From Streptomyces sp. CC208A (lineage in GTDB: Bacteria > Actinomycetota > Actinomycetes > Streptomycetales > Streptomycetaceae): a stretch of DNA of 64,000 bases. This document shows, piece by piece, positions 25,654 through 34,999 of the stretch. The notes beneath the pieces are model-generated. The model was given only the letters and a program-made list of their open reading frames with translations. It ran no database searches and was not told the DNA's origin. The position numbers and the translations under genes are program-made. Numbering within the stretch: position 1 is the stretch's first letter; the number at the start of each line of letters is the position of its first letter. The DNA is taken from the NCBI RefSeq assembly GCF_030010625.1, contig NZ_JASCXN010000014.1:62001-126000 (forward strand), in the 5' to 3' direction.

Positions 25654-25670
25654 GATGCTACGGTGTGCTC

Positions 25671-26906
25671 ATGAAGGTCGTCGTGCAGGTTCGCCTCATG
25701 CCGACACCCGAGGTGGCGTCGGCACTTGAGCGCACCCTGCGCACGGCGAACGAGGCAGCGAACTGGCTCTCCGGCCAGGCCCATGGGCGGGGCGAGTTCT
25801 CCCGCAAGGCGTTGCAGGGCTTCGCCTATCGCGACCTGAAGGGCCGGGGCCTGTCGGCTCAGCCCGCGCTTCATGTGCTGCGGAAGGTCGCCGACGCGTA
25901 CTCGACGCTCAAGGCGAACATCCGCAACGGGAACCTCGGCAAGCCCGGCAGTAAGCGCCGGAAGAAGGCCGAGGCGAAGCCGATCACCTTCAGTCCCGGC
26001 GCCGCGCAGCCGTATGACGACCGCTGCCTTTCCTGGCAGGTCGATGAGCAGACCGTGTCCATCTGGACGGTGGCCGGACGCCTGCGGGGCGTGCGGTTCG
26101 CTTGTTCCGGGCAGGCTCGCAAGCTGCTGGCCGAGCACCGCAAGGGCGAGTCCGACCTCGTCCACCGCGACGGCATGTGGTTCCTCATCGCCACATGCGA
26201 GGTCCCCGAGGCCGACCGGTACGAGCCGGACGGCTTCCTCGGCGTGGACCTCGGCATCGTCAACATCGCCACCACCTCCGACGGGAAGATCCATGCCGGA
26301 AGCGAGCTGAACCGCTACCGCAGGCGGCAACTCGCTTTGCGGGCCAAGCTCCAGAAGAAGGGCACCAAGTCCGCCAAGCGCGTGCTCAAGCGGCAGCGCC
26401 GCAAGGAGCGGCGCAAGGCAACCGAGACCAACCACATCATCTCGAAGCGCATCGTGACCGAGGCTGAACGCACCGGGCGCGGGATCGGCATGGAAGGCCT
26501 CGCCGGTATCCGCACCCGGGTACGGCTCCGCAAGCCCCAACGGGTCGCGCTGCACTCCTGGGCCTTCGCCCAGCTCGGACAGTTCGTGGAGTACAAAGCG
26601 CGCCGCGCCGGGGTTCCCGTCCTGTTCGTCGACCCCGCCTGCACCTCCCGCATGTGCGCGGAGTGCGGGCACACGGACAAGCTGAACCGTGTCTCTCAGG
26701 GACGGTTCGCGTGCCGGTCGTGCGGATTCGTTGATCACGCAGACCGCAATGCCTCCCGCAACATCCGCGCCCGTGCGTGGAAGCTGTGGCGAAGCGGGGC
26801 GGAGTCACACGCCCCTGCACCCGCTCAGGGTGCTGGACGGAGGAGAAAACCCAGCAGCCAGTTGGGCTCTACCTCCAAGCCCGGCCCTTCAGGGCCGGGT
26901 AGTTGA
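25671..26906 (+). CDS. tnpB: TnpB RNA-guided endonuclease of the IS200/IS605 element
   Basis: A 411-residue TnpB of standard length. The RuvC aspartate is in FLGVDLGIVNIATTSDG, the glutamate in GIGMEGLAGIRTR, a CX2C-CX2C zinc ribbon in MCAECGHTDK and FACRSCGF, and the final aspartate in DHADRNASRNI, so all catalytic residues are intact. A basic bridge-like region RQLALRAKLQKKGTKSAKR follows the first RuvC motif. It would cut DNA at the donor site under guidance of a right-end RNA, favouring retention of the element. The C-terminal tail crosses the right-end hairpin. Confidence 0.95.
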   Translation: MKVVVQVRLMPTPEVASALERTLRTANEAANWLSGQAHGRGEFSRKALQGFAYRDLKGRGLSAQPALHVLRKVADAYSTLKANIRNGNLGKPGSKRRKKAEAKPITFSPGAAQPYDDRCLSWQVDEQTVSIWTVAGRLRGVRFACSGQARKLLAEHRKGESDLVHRDGMWFLIATCEVPEADRYEPDGFLGVDLGIVNIATTSDGKIHAGSELNRYRRRQLALRAKLQKKGTKSAKRVLKRQRRKERRKATETNHIISKRIVTEAERTGRGIGMEGLAGIRTRVRLRKPQRVALHSWAFAQLGQFVEYKARRAGVPVLFVDPACTSRMCAECGHTDKLNRVSQGRFACRSCGFVDHADRNASRNIRARAWKLWRSGAESHAPAPAQGAGRRRKPSSQLGSTSKPGPSGPGS

Positions 26907-26907
26907 C
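26780..26907 (+). ncRNA. Candidate omega-RNA at the tnpB 3' end
   Basis: The tnpB 3' end and right-end hairpin are where the guide RNA scaffold of IS605 TnpB lies in studied elements. If so, the guide would match the host DNA just to the right, beginning CGCCCACATCGTCGGC at 26908, which is part of the split gene. Position only; the fold was not computed. Confidence 0.35.
26880..26899. repeat. Right-end hairpin of the IS200/IS605 element
   Basis: A perfect 9-bp stem joins CCCGGCCCT (26880-26888) to AGGGCCGGG (26891-26899) with loop TC. The stem arm CCCGGCCCT is identical to the left-end arm. Confidence 0.75.
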
Positions 26908-26908
26908 C

Positions 26909-26953
26909 GCCCACATCGTCGGCCCGATCACGGTGACCCACACGTTCCGCTGA
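26909..26953 (+). pseudogene. 3' part of the gene split by IS200/IS605
   Basis: Reading from 26909 gives AHIVGPITVTHTFR and a TGA at 26951-26953, the C-terminus that fits directly after EEL-DEFN of the left fragment. Joining the flanks restores an uninterrupted frame. Confidence 0.78.
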
Positions 26954-26960
26954 ACAGGAG

Positions 26961-26996
26961 AGGGCCGCCCCGCGCATCCCGCGCCGGGGCGGCCCT
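26961..26996. terminator. Hairpin terminator between convergent genes
   Basis: AGGGCCGCCCCG (26961-26972) pairs perfectly with CGGGGCGGCCCT (26985-26996), just after the split gene stop and 22 bp before the ABC permease stop. Confidence 0.8.
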
Positions 26997-27017
26997 TCGC
27001 GCGTCTCCGTACCGCCG

Positions 27018-28669
27018 TCAGCCCTTGCTGACCGCCGCCAGGATCTCCGGCAGGCGCCGGTACATGCGTCCCGACATGAGCTTCAGGGCGCCCCAGAGGA
27101 GGAGGGCCCCGTAGGTGACGCCCAGGGGGAGCAGGAGCCACAGCATGCCGTGGTGGTCGGTGACGCGGAGCCCGACCAGGAGGGCGATCAGCGGGGCGCA
27201 CAGCAGCGGGCCGCCGAACATGCCGCCGAAGATCGCGGCGATCGCCATGCCGCCCTGGCCCGGTGCCACGTTGCGGCGCGAGTCCTGGGGGATCGAGTAC
27301 GGGTACCTCACCGAGGCGACCACGCCGAGCGCCAGCATCGCGCCGAGCAGGGCGAAGGCCAGGCCGAAGACCTCCGGGAGCTGCGACCAGCCGCCCGTCA
27401 CCGCGGCCGTGCCCAGGGCCACCACCACCGTGAACGGGACCGTGATCGCGATCATCACGTACGCCCGGTCGCGGAGTTCCGCGTACGCGTCCGCCGGGGA
27501 CGAGATCGTCTGCGCCACCATCCAGAACGCCGACGAGTCCTGGCCGAACTGGTTGAACATCTGCACGCCCAGCATCCCGGACGCGAAGCACGCCCAGTAG
27601 ACCGAGCCGGCCTCCTGGAAGGCGTTGAACATCGGGACGAGGGCGCCGATCGCCAGCGCCGACACCCACGCGGCCTTCGTCTTCGGGTCGCGCCAGATGT
27701 AGCGGAAGCAACGTTCCATCACCGCGCCGGTACGGCCGCCGGGCAGCAGCCGGGCCACCGGGCCGCGGCCCCGCGCCGGGTCCCGGACCGTGTCAGGGGC
27801 GGCGCCGACGGTCGAACCGTCCGGCTCGACCATCAGCCGCACCAGGCTCCGGCGCCACCACCACAGCAGCACCACGAGCAGCGCCACCGACGGCAGCAGG
27901 CGTGCCACGGCGAGGACGAGGTCACCGTCCGCCGCCGACCGCACGGCGGCCACCGCGGAGGCCGGCGGCAGCCAGCCCACCACCGCCGCCGCCGTGTCGA
28001 GCACCGACAGGTCCTTCGCGCGGCCCAGCGCCTGGGCGCCGAAGTTGACGGCCTGGATGCCCAGGGCGATCAGCAGGCCGCTCAGCAGGGCCATGTCCCG
28101 GCCCTTGCGGGAGGACAGCAGCCGGACGTTGGCCGTGGCGATCGCCCGGGACAGCGCCACGCACACCAGGAGCACCAGCGGCACCGCGAGCACCGCAAGC
28201 ACCGTCGCCGCGGCGCCGTGCGCCACCGCGGCGACCGCGCCGACCGCCAGGCAGAGCGTGAACAGCGGGCCGATGCCCACGAGGGAGGCCACGAGCAGCG
28301 CCCGTACCAGCGGCTGCGGCCGCAGCGGCAGCATCACCAGGCGGGACGGGTCCAGCGTCTCGTCGCCGCTCGGCAGGAACAGCGGCATCACCGCCCAGCC
28401 GGCGCCGAAGACGCCGACCGTGAGGACCGCGACCGCTCCGGCCGCCGCGTGGCCGCGCAGCAGCAGGAAGCCGAGCACCATGAAGGCGGCGATCAGCATC
28501 ACCACGACCAGGGAGGCGACGAACGCGGCGGTGCGGCCGCCGGACTGCCGCAGGCCGTTGCGCATCAGCGACAGCTTCAGGCGGACGAAGATCGGGGTGA
28601 GCGGGACCGGGGCGGCCGTGTCGTCGGCCGTCGTCGGCGTGGCCGGTGTCGTCGGCGTCGTCGGTGCCG

Positions 28670-28673
<4 letters not shown>
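27018..28673 (-). CDS. Large ABC exporter permease
   Basis: A 551-residue membrane protein with about 12 spans in two halves, for example FVASLVVVMLIAAFMVLGFL, VAVLTVGVFGAGWAVMPLF and VVALGTAAVTGGW. The N-terminal 22 residues are a low-complexity Thr/Pro/Ala tail (MTAPTTPTTPATPTTADDTA). The double-length layout implies that one chain supplies the whole channel. The start ATG overlaps the ATPase stop by ATGA at 28670-28673. The sequence resembles actinobacterial 'transporter' permeases paired with one ATPase; the substrate is unknown. Confidence 0.85.
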
Positions 28674-29521
<848 letters not shown>

Positions 29522-29645
29522 GATCCGTCAACCCTTCGGTTGTCCCCGTACGGCGTTGTGCACGCCTTTTGAGCCACCTTAAAGGGGCGGCCGGGGAAAA
29601 CCCCAGGTCACTGACGGCGGGACCCGGTTATCGCAAGGGGCCTGG

Positions 29646-30350
29646 TCACTGGCGGCGGGCCCGGGACTCCGCGGCCTCCCGCCCGCAGGCGTACGCGAGC
29701 GCGCTGATCAGTTCCTCCGCGTCCGGCAGCCAGCGGTTGGCGGGGGTGGGGCGCCGGGCCCACTGGACCGCGCCCCGGCCGCCGATCCGGGTGGGCGGCG
29801 CCGCCACGTAATGCCCCTCCCCGCGCGTGGCGAGGTCGAGGGAGGCCGGGGTCCAGCCCAGCTTGCGGATCAGGTCGGGGACCTTCGCCGAGGCGCCGGG
29901 CAGCACGAAGAAGAACATCCGGCGGTCCGGCGTGCAGGTCACGGGGCCGAGCGTCAGCTCCATGCGCTCCATCCGGGCGAGCGCCAGGAAACCGGCCGCC
30001 TCGGGCACCTCGATCGCGTCGAAGGTGCGGCCGGTGGGGAGGAGGATCGAGGACTTCGGCTGCTTCGACCACATGCGGCGGGCGCCCACCGCGCTCCCCG
30101 TGGCCAGCGTCGACCAGTCGGGTTTCACGGCGTGGGCGCCCGGCAGGGGGCAGTCGGCGGCGCCGCAGGAGCAGTGCTCCCGGCCGTCGACGGCTTCCAG
30201 CCAGGTCCCCGGGAAAACGTCCCAGTGCCGCTCTTCCGCATACCGCACGGCGCTGTCGAGCAGCTGCTCCCCTCGCTGCTTGGGGATCTGTGCGTCTTCC
30301 GTCGTGACTCCGATGGTCTCATCCACGGTGAAGACAACTGCGCCCGTCAC
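29646..30350 (-). CDS. Bifunctional primase/polymerase-like (prim-pol) protein
   Basis: About 234 residues from the GTG at 30350. A second GTG at 30326 (VDETIGVT) may be the true start, as relatives I recall begin near METIGVT. The core AVRYAEERHWDVFPGTWL, CSCGAADCPLPGAHAVKPDW, SSILLPTGRTFDAIEVPEAA and TRGEGHYVAAPPTR matches the archaeo-eukaryotic primase-like domain of actinobacterial prim-pol proteins. The cysteine pairs in CSCGAADC may bind zinc. No helicase domain is attached. It may act in DNA repair or on mobile DNA; activity is unproven. Confidence 0.8.
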   Translation of the reverse strand: MTGAVVFTVDETIGVTTEDAQIPKQRGEQLLDSAVRYAEERHWDVFPGTWLEAVDGREHCSCGAADCPLPGAHAVKPDWSTLATGSAVGARRMWSKQPKSSILLPTGRTFDAIEVPEAAGFLALARMERMELTLGPVTCTPDRRMFFFVLPGASAKVPDLIRKLGWTPASLDLATRGEGHYVAAPPTRIGGRGAVQWARRPTPANRWLPDAEELISALAYACGREAAESRARRQ

Positions 30351-30422
30351 CTGGGGTTACGGGCGCGGCGGCGCCGGGTGTGAGGCATCGATCCTGCATG
30401 CGGGGCGCATGGGTGCACGCGC

Positions 30423-30457
30423 GGGGGCGCGCGGGGGACGGGGGAGCGGGGGAGGGG
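30423..30457 (+). other. G-run cluster, potential G-quadruplex
   Basis: Runs of five G at 30423-30427, 30433-30437, 30440-30444 and 30448-30452, then four G at 30454-30457, are separated by 1-5 bases. This is an unusually strong four-tract pattern. It lies in the 283-bp gap between the divergent prim-pol and HTH/TPR regulator genes. The rest of that gap shows no gene. Confidence 0.6.
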
Positions 30458-30633
30458 TACGGAAAGGGCGGGGGAGCGGACACGGGACGGGCCGGGAGGG
30501 GGGGAGTCGCGGCCGTCGACCGACGTGTCCGGTTTCGCGTGTTCACATCGGCATTGACCGGATATCCGCCGGGCAGTGATCAGTCCGTGTCCGTCCATGT
30601 TCCGTGTTCCGTGTCCCGTCTGGGGGTTCACTC

Positions 30634-32016
30634 ATGGCAGCCAGGCCGCTCGTGCCGCGACAGCCCAACGAAAGGCTCCAGGCGCTCATCCAGGAGGCCG
30701 CGTGTTCCCACGCGGGCCTCGCCCGCAGGGTCAACATGGTCGGCGCGGAGCGCGGACTCGACCTGCGGTACGACAAGACCTCGGTGGCGCGCTGGCTGCG
30801 CGGGCAGCAGCCGCGCGGCCGGGCGCCCGGCATCATCGCGGAGGCGATCGGCCGCAAGCTCGGGCGCACGGTGACGATCGACGAGGTGGGGATGGCCAAC
30901 GGCCGGAACCTCGCGGCGGGCGTCGGCCTCCAGTTCGCGCCGACCGTGCCCGACGCGATCGAGCAGGTCTGCGAGCTGTACCGGAGCGACGTGGGCCGCC
31001 GCGAGTTCCTCACCGGGTCCGCGGTCGCGGCCTCCGCGCTTGTGGAGCCCAGCAGGGACTGGCTGATCGGCGGCGTGGACGCGCAGGTGGCGCGGACGAC
31101 CGGGGCCAGGGTCGGCCGTTCGGACGTGGTGGCGGTACGGGAGACGACGGCGGCGCTCGTCGAGCTCGACCGGCGCTTCGGCGGCGGGCACATCCGCCCG
31201 GTGGTGGTCCACTACCTCGACAGCGTGGTCTCCGGGATGCTGTCCGGCTCCTACCGGGAGTCGGTGGGCCGGGAGTTGTTCGGCGCGGCGGCCCGGCTGA
31301 CCGAGCTGGCCGGGTACATGGCGGTGGACACCGGTGAACCGGGCCTGGCCCAGCGGTACTACATCCAGGCGCTGCGGCTCGCGCAGGCCGCGGGCGACCG
31401 GGGCTACGGCGGCTACGTGCTCGCCGCGTCGATGAGCCACCTGGCGGCGGAGCTGGGGAACCCGCGGGAGATCGCCCAGTTGGCGCGGGCCGCGCAGGAG
31501 GGGACCCGGGGCGGGGTGCCGCCGCGCGCGGAGGCGATGTTCCTGGCGGCGGAGGCGCGCGGGCACGCCCTGCTCGGGGACGTCGGCGCCTTCGAGTCGG
31601 CGGCGGGACGTGCCGTACGCGCGCTGGAGGCGGCCGATCCGGAGTCGGGCGACGACCCGGCGTGGATCGCCCACTTCGACGGGGCGTACCTCGCCGACGA
31701 ACTTGCCCACTGCTACCGGGACCTGGGCTGGGCGGAGGCCGCGGCGCAGGCGGCGGAGGAGGCCCTCGCCGGGCATCCGGAGGGGCGGGCGCGGCGGCGC
31801 GGGATCGGGCTCGCGCTGCTCGCGGCGGCCCAGGTGCAGCAGCGGGAGATCGAGGAGGCGTGCCGGACGGGCACGCGCGCGCTCGAACTCCTCGGCACGC
31901 TGCGGTCGTCGCGGGGTGCGGAGTACCTGGAGGACCTGAGGGACCGCCTGGAGCCGTTCGCGGGCGAGGCGGTGGTGCGGGAGTTCGAGGCGCGGTTCGA
32001 GGCGGGCGTGGCCTGA
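30634..32016 (+). CDS. HTH regulator with TPR-like helical domain
   Basis: A 460-residue protein beginning MAARPLVPRQPNERLQALIQ. The N-terminal 80 residues form an atypical helix-turn-helix (CSHAGLARRVNMVGAERGLD, then DKTSVARWLRGQQPRGRAPG). The rest is a tetratricopeptide-like array with repeats such as GLAQRYYIQALRLAQAAGDR and ELAHCYRDLGWAEAAAQAAE. RREFLTGSAVAASALV in the middle looks like a buried helix rather than an export signal. Proteins of this build (NsdA group and relatives) regulate differentiation and antibiotic production in streptomycetes. The exact subgroup is not certain. Confidence 0.82.
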   Translation: MAARPLVPRQPNERLQALIQEAACSHAGLARRVNMVGAERGLDLRYDKTSVARWLRGQQPRGRAPGIIAEAIGRKLGRTVTIDEVGMANGRNLAAGVGLQFAPTVPDAIEQVCELYRSDVGRREFLTGSAVAASALVEPSRDWLIGGVDAQVARTTGARVGRSDVVAVRETTAALVELDRRFGGGHIRPVVVHYLDSVVSGMLSGSYRESVGRELFGAAARLTELAGYMAVDTGEPGLAQRYYIQALRLAQAAGDRGYGGYVLAASMSHLAAELGNPREIAQLARAAQEGTRGGVPPRAEAMFLAAEARGHALLGDVGAFESAAGRAVRALEAADPESGDDPAWIAHFDGAYLADELAHCYRDLGWAEAAAQAAEEALAGHPEGRARRRGIGLALLAAAQVQQREIEEACRTGTRALELLGTLRSSRGAEYLEDLRDRLEPFAGEAVVREFEARFEAGVA

Positions 32017-32144
32017 GCGGACGGTTCCGGGGCCGGTCCCGTTCCGTACGAAGGGTGTTACCGGGCTCACACGCGTGTGCGGAGCCACGGGCGCAGCCGG
32101 TAGCGTGAGCCGACGATTCCATAGGTTTATCGGTAGGAGTCCCG

Positions 32145-33551
32145 GTGACGCAGAACGGACAGGGTCCGGAGCAGGGGGGCGCGCAGGCGTGGGGCGGCGC
32201 CTGGGGGCCCGCCGGCGGTCCGCCGCAGCCGGGCGGACAGCCGCTGCCGCCCGCGCAGCCGCTGCCCCCGGAGGCGCCGCCCGCCGGTGACCTCCAGGCC
32301 ACGCAGTACATCGCACCGGTCCCGCCGCAGGGCGGCGCCGGGGCGATGCCTCCCGCCGGTCCGCCGGCCGGCTACGGCTACCCGCCGCCCGCGGCCCCGC
32401 CCATGGGCCCGCCCGCCGGGTACGGCTACCCGCCGCCGGTCGCCGACCTCCAGGCCACCCAGCACATGGCGCCGATCCCGCCGCAGGGCGGGGCGGGCGC
32501 CGGGGGCCAGACCCAGTTCCTGGGCACCGGCCGCCTGCCGCAGCAGCCTCCCGCCCCGGCCGGCGCCTCGGACGCGACCCAGTACATCGCCCCCGTACCG
32601 GGTGGTCCCATACCGGGTGGTCCCGTGCCCGGTGGTCCGGTGCCGGGTGGTCCGGTGCCCGGCGGTCCCGTGCCGTCGCAGCCGCCCGCCGAGTTCGACA
32701 GCCTGTTCCGGGACTCGGCGCCCGCGCAGCCCGCGCCCCCCGCGTACCAGCAGCCGGCGCCCGCCCCGTACCCGCCGCAGCACCAGCAGCCCCACCAGCC
32801 TCCCCAGCAGCAGTACGGCTACCAGGCGCCCGGCGGCTACCAGCAGGGCGGGCACGACGCCTACGACGACTACTACGCCGACGAGCCCGCGCCGCGCCGG
32901 AAGTCGCCGGTCGCGCTGATCGCGGCCGTGGTCGTGGGCTGCGCGGCCGTCGGGCTCACCGTGGGCGCCATGCTCAGCGGCGGTGACGACGACGAGAAGA
33001 CCCCGACGGCCGGGCAGAGCGCGCCGCCGAGCTCGCAGGCCCCCGCGCCGAGCGACGGCGCCTCCGAGACGCCGGAGGAGAAGAAGCCCGACCCGGCCGA
33101 GCCGCAGGCGAAGGAGCTGGACAAGCTGCTCGCCACCAGCAACAGCAGCCGGGACACGGTGATCAGCTCCGTCGAGCTGATCAAGCAGTGCAAGGACCTC
33201 GACAAGGCGGCCGCCGACCTGCGCGGCGCGGCCCAGCAGCGCCGGGGCCTGGTGACCAGGCTCCAGGCCCTCAGCGTGGACAAGATCCCGAACAACGCGG
33301 CGCTGACGTCGGCCCTCACGCGCGCGTGGCAGGCGTCGGCCTCGGCCGACGACCACTACGCGGCCTGGGCCGTCCAGGTGAAGAAGGACAAGAAGGCCTG
33401 CAAGGACGGCCAGGCCAAGTCGACCAACCACTTCCAGGCGGCCAACAACAAGAGCGGCGAGGCGACCACGGCCAAGAAGGAGGCGGCCAAGCTGTGGAAC
33501 CCGACCGCCGACAAGTACGGCCTCGACCGGCGGGGCGCCACCCAGCTGTAG
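32145..33551 (+). CDS. Membrane protein with long proline-rich cytoplasmic domain
   Basis: 468 residues. The first about 250 are Pro/Gly/Gln-rich and disordered, with the block DLQATQYIAPVPPQGGAGA occurring three times in variant form (about 45, 103 and 145) and a run of five PGGP(V/I) units. A single membrane span, SPVALIAAVVVGCAAVGLTV, lies at about residue 265. The C-terminal about 170 residues form a charged extracellular helical region with KQCKDLDKAAADLRGAAQQR. The ATQY-type repeats recall motifs in streptomycete proteins phosphorylated by Ser/Thr kinases, though that is inference. GTG 32145 follows GGTAGGAG. It is convergent with the binding-protein gene. Confidence 0.78.
   Translation: MTQNGQGPEQGGAQAWGGAWGPAGGPPQPGGQPLPPAQPLPPEAPPAGDLQATQYIAPVPPQGGAGAMPPAGPPAGYGYPPPAAPPMGPPAGYGYPPPVADLQATQHMAPIPPQGGAGAGGQTQFLGTGRLPQQPPAPAGASDATQYIAPVPGGPIPGGPVPGGPVPGGPVPGGPVPSQPPAEFDSLFRDSAPAQPAPPAYQQPAPAPYPPQHQQPHQPPQQQYGYQAPGGYQQGGHDAYDDYYADEPAPRRKSPVALIAAVVVGCAAVGLTVGAMLSGGDDDEKTPTAGQSAPPSSQAPAPSDGASETPEEKKPDPAEPQAKELDKLLATSNSSRDTVISSVELIKQCKDLDKAAADLRGAAQQRRGLVTRLQALSVDKIPNNAALTSALTRAWQASASADDHYAAWAVQVKKDKKACKDGQAKSTNHFQAANNKSGEATTAKKEAAKLWNPTADKYGLDRRGATQL
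32598..32672 (+). repeat. Five 15-bp in-frame repeats in the proline-rich gene
   Basis: Units CCGGGTGGTCCCATA, CCGGGTGGTCCCGTG, CCCGGTGGTCCGGTG, CCGGGTGGTCCGGTG and CCCGGCGGTCCCGTG run head to tail and each encode PGGPV or PGGPI. Copy number is likely to vary between strains. Confidence 0.85.
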
Positions 33552-33556
33552 GCGGC

Positions 33557-33570
33557 GGCCCCGCCGGGCC
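33557..33570. terminator. Weak hairpin between convergent genes
   Basis: GGCCC (33557-33561) pairs with GGGCC (33566-33570), nested inside AGGCGGC (33550-33556) and GCCGCCT (33582-33588). It lies between the proline-rich gene and the solute-binding gene and may end both transcripts. Confidence 0.45.
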
Positions 33571-33578
33571 CAGGTGGG

Positions 33579-34862
33579 TCAGCCGCCTGCGGTGACGGTC
33601 GGGCCGACGTCGACGAAGCCCGGCTTCTGGGCCACGAGGCGGCCCTTGCGGACCACCTGGAACGTCACCTCGTGGTTGACGATCCGGGGGAAGGCGGGGG
33701 CGCCGAGCAGGTCCTCGTACATCCAGCGCAGCGGCGGGGTGAGGCCGCCGGTGTCCACGCGGGTGCCGCGGTCGAGGGCGTCGGTGATGCGGGAGGCGGT
33801 GACCGTGTCGGTGTCGAGGGACTCGATGACCTCCTTGAGGACCGTGTAGGCGATCCAGGTGGTCTGCACGCCGGTGTCGGTCGGGTCGACCCGGTTGTCG
33901 GCGAAGGCGTGCTCCTTGATGACCTTCCGCATCGGCTCCCAGCTCTTGTCGTCGGCCTCCGGGTACCAGCCGGTGACGAAGGCGCCCTCGAAGGGGCTGC
34001 GGGCGCCGCCGGTGCGGTCGATGACGGGCTGGCCGACGCTGCCGAGGACGGACGAGATCCGCACGCGGTCGCCCTCGCCCTCCGCCTGGGCGCCGCCGGT
34101 GGCCTCGGGGAGCCGCCGGAAGGAGTCGAAGAAGGTCTGGGTGCGCTCGCCGAGGACGGCGGCGACGCAGCCGTTCTCCGAACCCGCCTTCTCCCGGGCG
34201 TGGCTGGCCTGGTCGGCGTACTCGGTGGCGTCCTCGACCGCCGGGATGTCGACGGCGCCGCGCTTGGCCGCCTTCTTCAGTCCGGCGTCGAGGAGCTTGG
34301 GCAGCCGGTCGCCGGCGAGGGTGTCGGGGCGGACGAGGGAGACCTTGCGGCAGGACTCGGCGAGCTGCATGCCGTGTCCGGCGATCAGGGCGGCCAGGCC
34401 GCCGTTGACGGGGTACGAGAGGGGGCTGGAGAACTCGTCGTCGGTGAGGCCGTAGCCGCCGATGTACGGGATGCCCGCCGCTTCGAGCGGGGCCATGAAG
34501 GCGCGGCCGTTCTGGCTGTACGAGCCCACCACGGCGACCGCCTTCTCGCGGACCGCGCGGCGGGCGCAGGCGGCGGCGCCGGAGGGGGTGTTCTGCTCGT
34601 TGCAGGTGAGGACACGGAGTTCGTGGCCGTCTATGCCGCCCTGGGCGTTCACCCAGCGGGCGTACGCCTGGGCCATGGCGGGCATGCCGGGCATGTTGGT
34701 CGCGCGTGTCTCGTCGGGGGCCCAGGTCATCACCGTGACGGGCTCCCTGGAGCCCCCCGTGGCACCAGGGAGCACGCCACACCCGGTGAGGATCGACGCG
34801 CCGACCGCCGCGGCGGTGACGGACGCGAGAAGTGAGGACAGTCGCCTACCGGTCATGTGCAT
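33579..34862 (-). CDS. Periplasmic-type solute-binding lipoprotein
   Basis: A 427-residue exported lipoprotein. The signal peptide MHMTGRRLSSLLASVTAAAV ends at the lipobox ILTGC (Cys about 28). The mature protein has the Peripla_BP_6 pattern of branched-chain amino-acid-type binding proteins: ARWVNAQGGIDGHELRVL, VVGSYSQNGRAFMAPLEAAG and VRPDTLAGDRLPKLLDAGLK. GGAAGG precedes ATG 34862; ATG 34856 is an alternative. No permease or ATPase for a HAAT uptake system lies nearby, so it may work with distant genes or as a sensor. Confidence 0.82.
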   Translation of the reverse strand: MHMTGRRLSSLLASVTAAAVGASILTGCGVLPGATGGSREPVTVMTWAPDETRATNMPGMPAMAQAYARWVNAQGGIDGHELRVLTCNEQNTPSGAAACARRAVREKAVAVVGSYSQNGRAFMAPLEAAGIPYIGGYGLTDDEFSSPLSYPVNGGLAALIAGHGMQLAESCRKVSLVRPDTLAGDRLPKLLDAGLKKAAKRGAVDIPAVEDATEYADQASHAREKAGSENGCVAAVLGERTQTFFDSFRRLPEATGGAQAEGEGDRVRISSVLGSVGQPVIDRTGGARSPFEGAFVTGWYPEADDKSWEPMRKVIKEHAFADNRVDPTDTGVQTTWIAYTVLKEVIESLDTDTVTASRITDALDRGTRVDTGGLTPPLRWMYEDLLGAPAFPRIVNHEVTFQVVRKGRLVAQKPGFVDVGPTVTAGG

Positions 34863-34999
34863 GAACCCTTCCGCGCCCGAGGTAACGCGGGAGTGTGCAC
34901 TGCTCAACGGAGGGTGACGCGAAGGTGAATTACGGGGGTCGCGGGGCGTAAGAGGAGGGTGTGACTCCGCTTGTCGGTGGGGAACCGTACGATCGGACG

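Larger units (their letters stand above)
25145..26907. mobile_element. Complete IS200/IS605-type element
   Basis: About 1.76 kb with divergent tnpA (minus) and tnpB (plus) and subterminal hairpins at both ends (25163-25183 and 26880-26899), as expected for single-strand 'peel and paste' elements. There is no inverted repeat at the tips and no evident target duplication. The boundaries are inferred from restoration of the split host frame and are certain to about one to two bases: left flank GAGTTCAA(C), right flank (C)GCCCACATC. Both genes look intact, so the insertion may be recent and the element active. Confidence 0.87.

Noticed and set aside
32598..32672. CRISPR-like array
   Set aside because: The repeats are 15-bp in-frame units coding PGGPV inside a protein gene, with no spacers.
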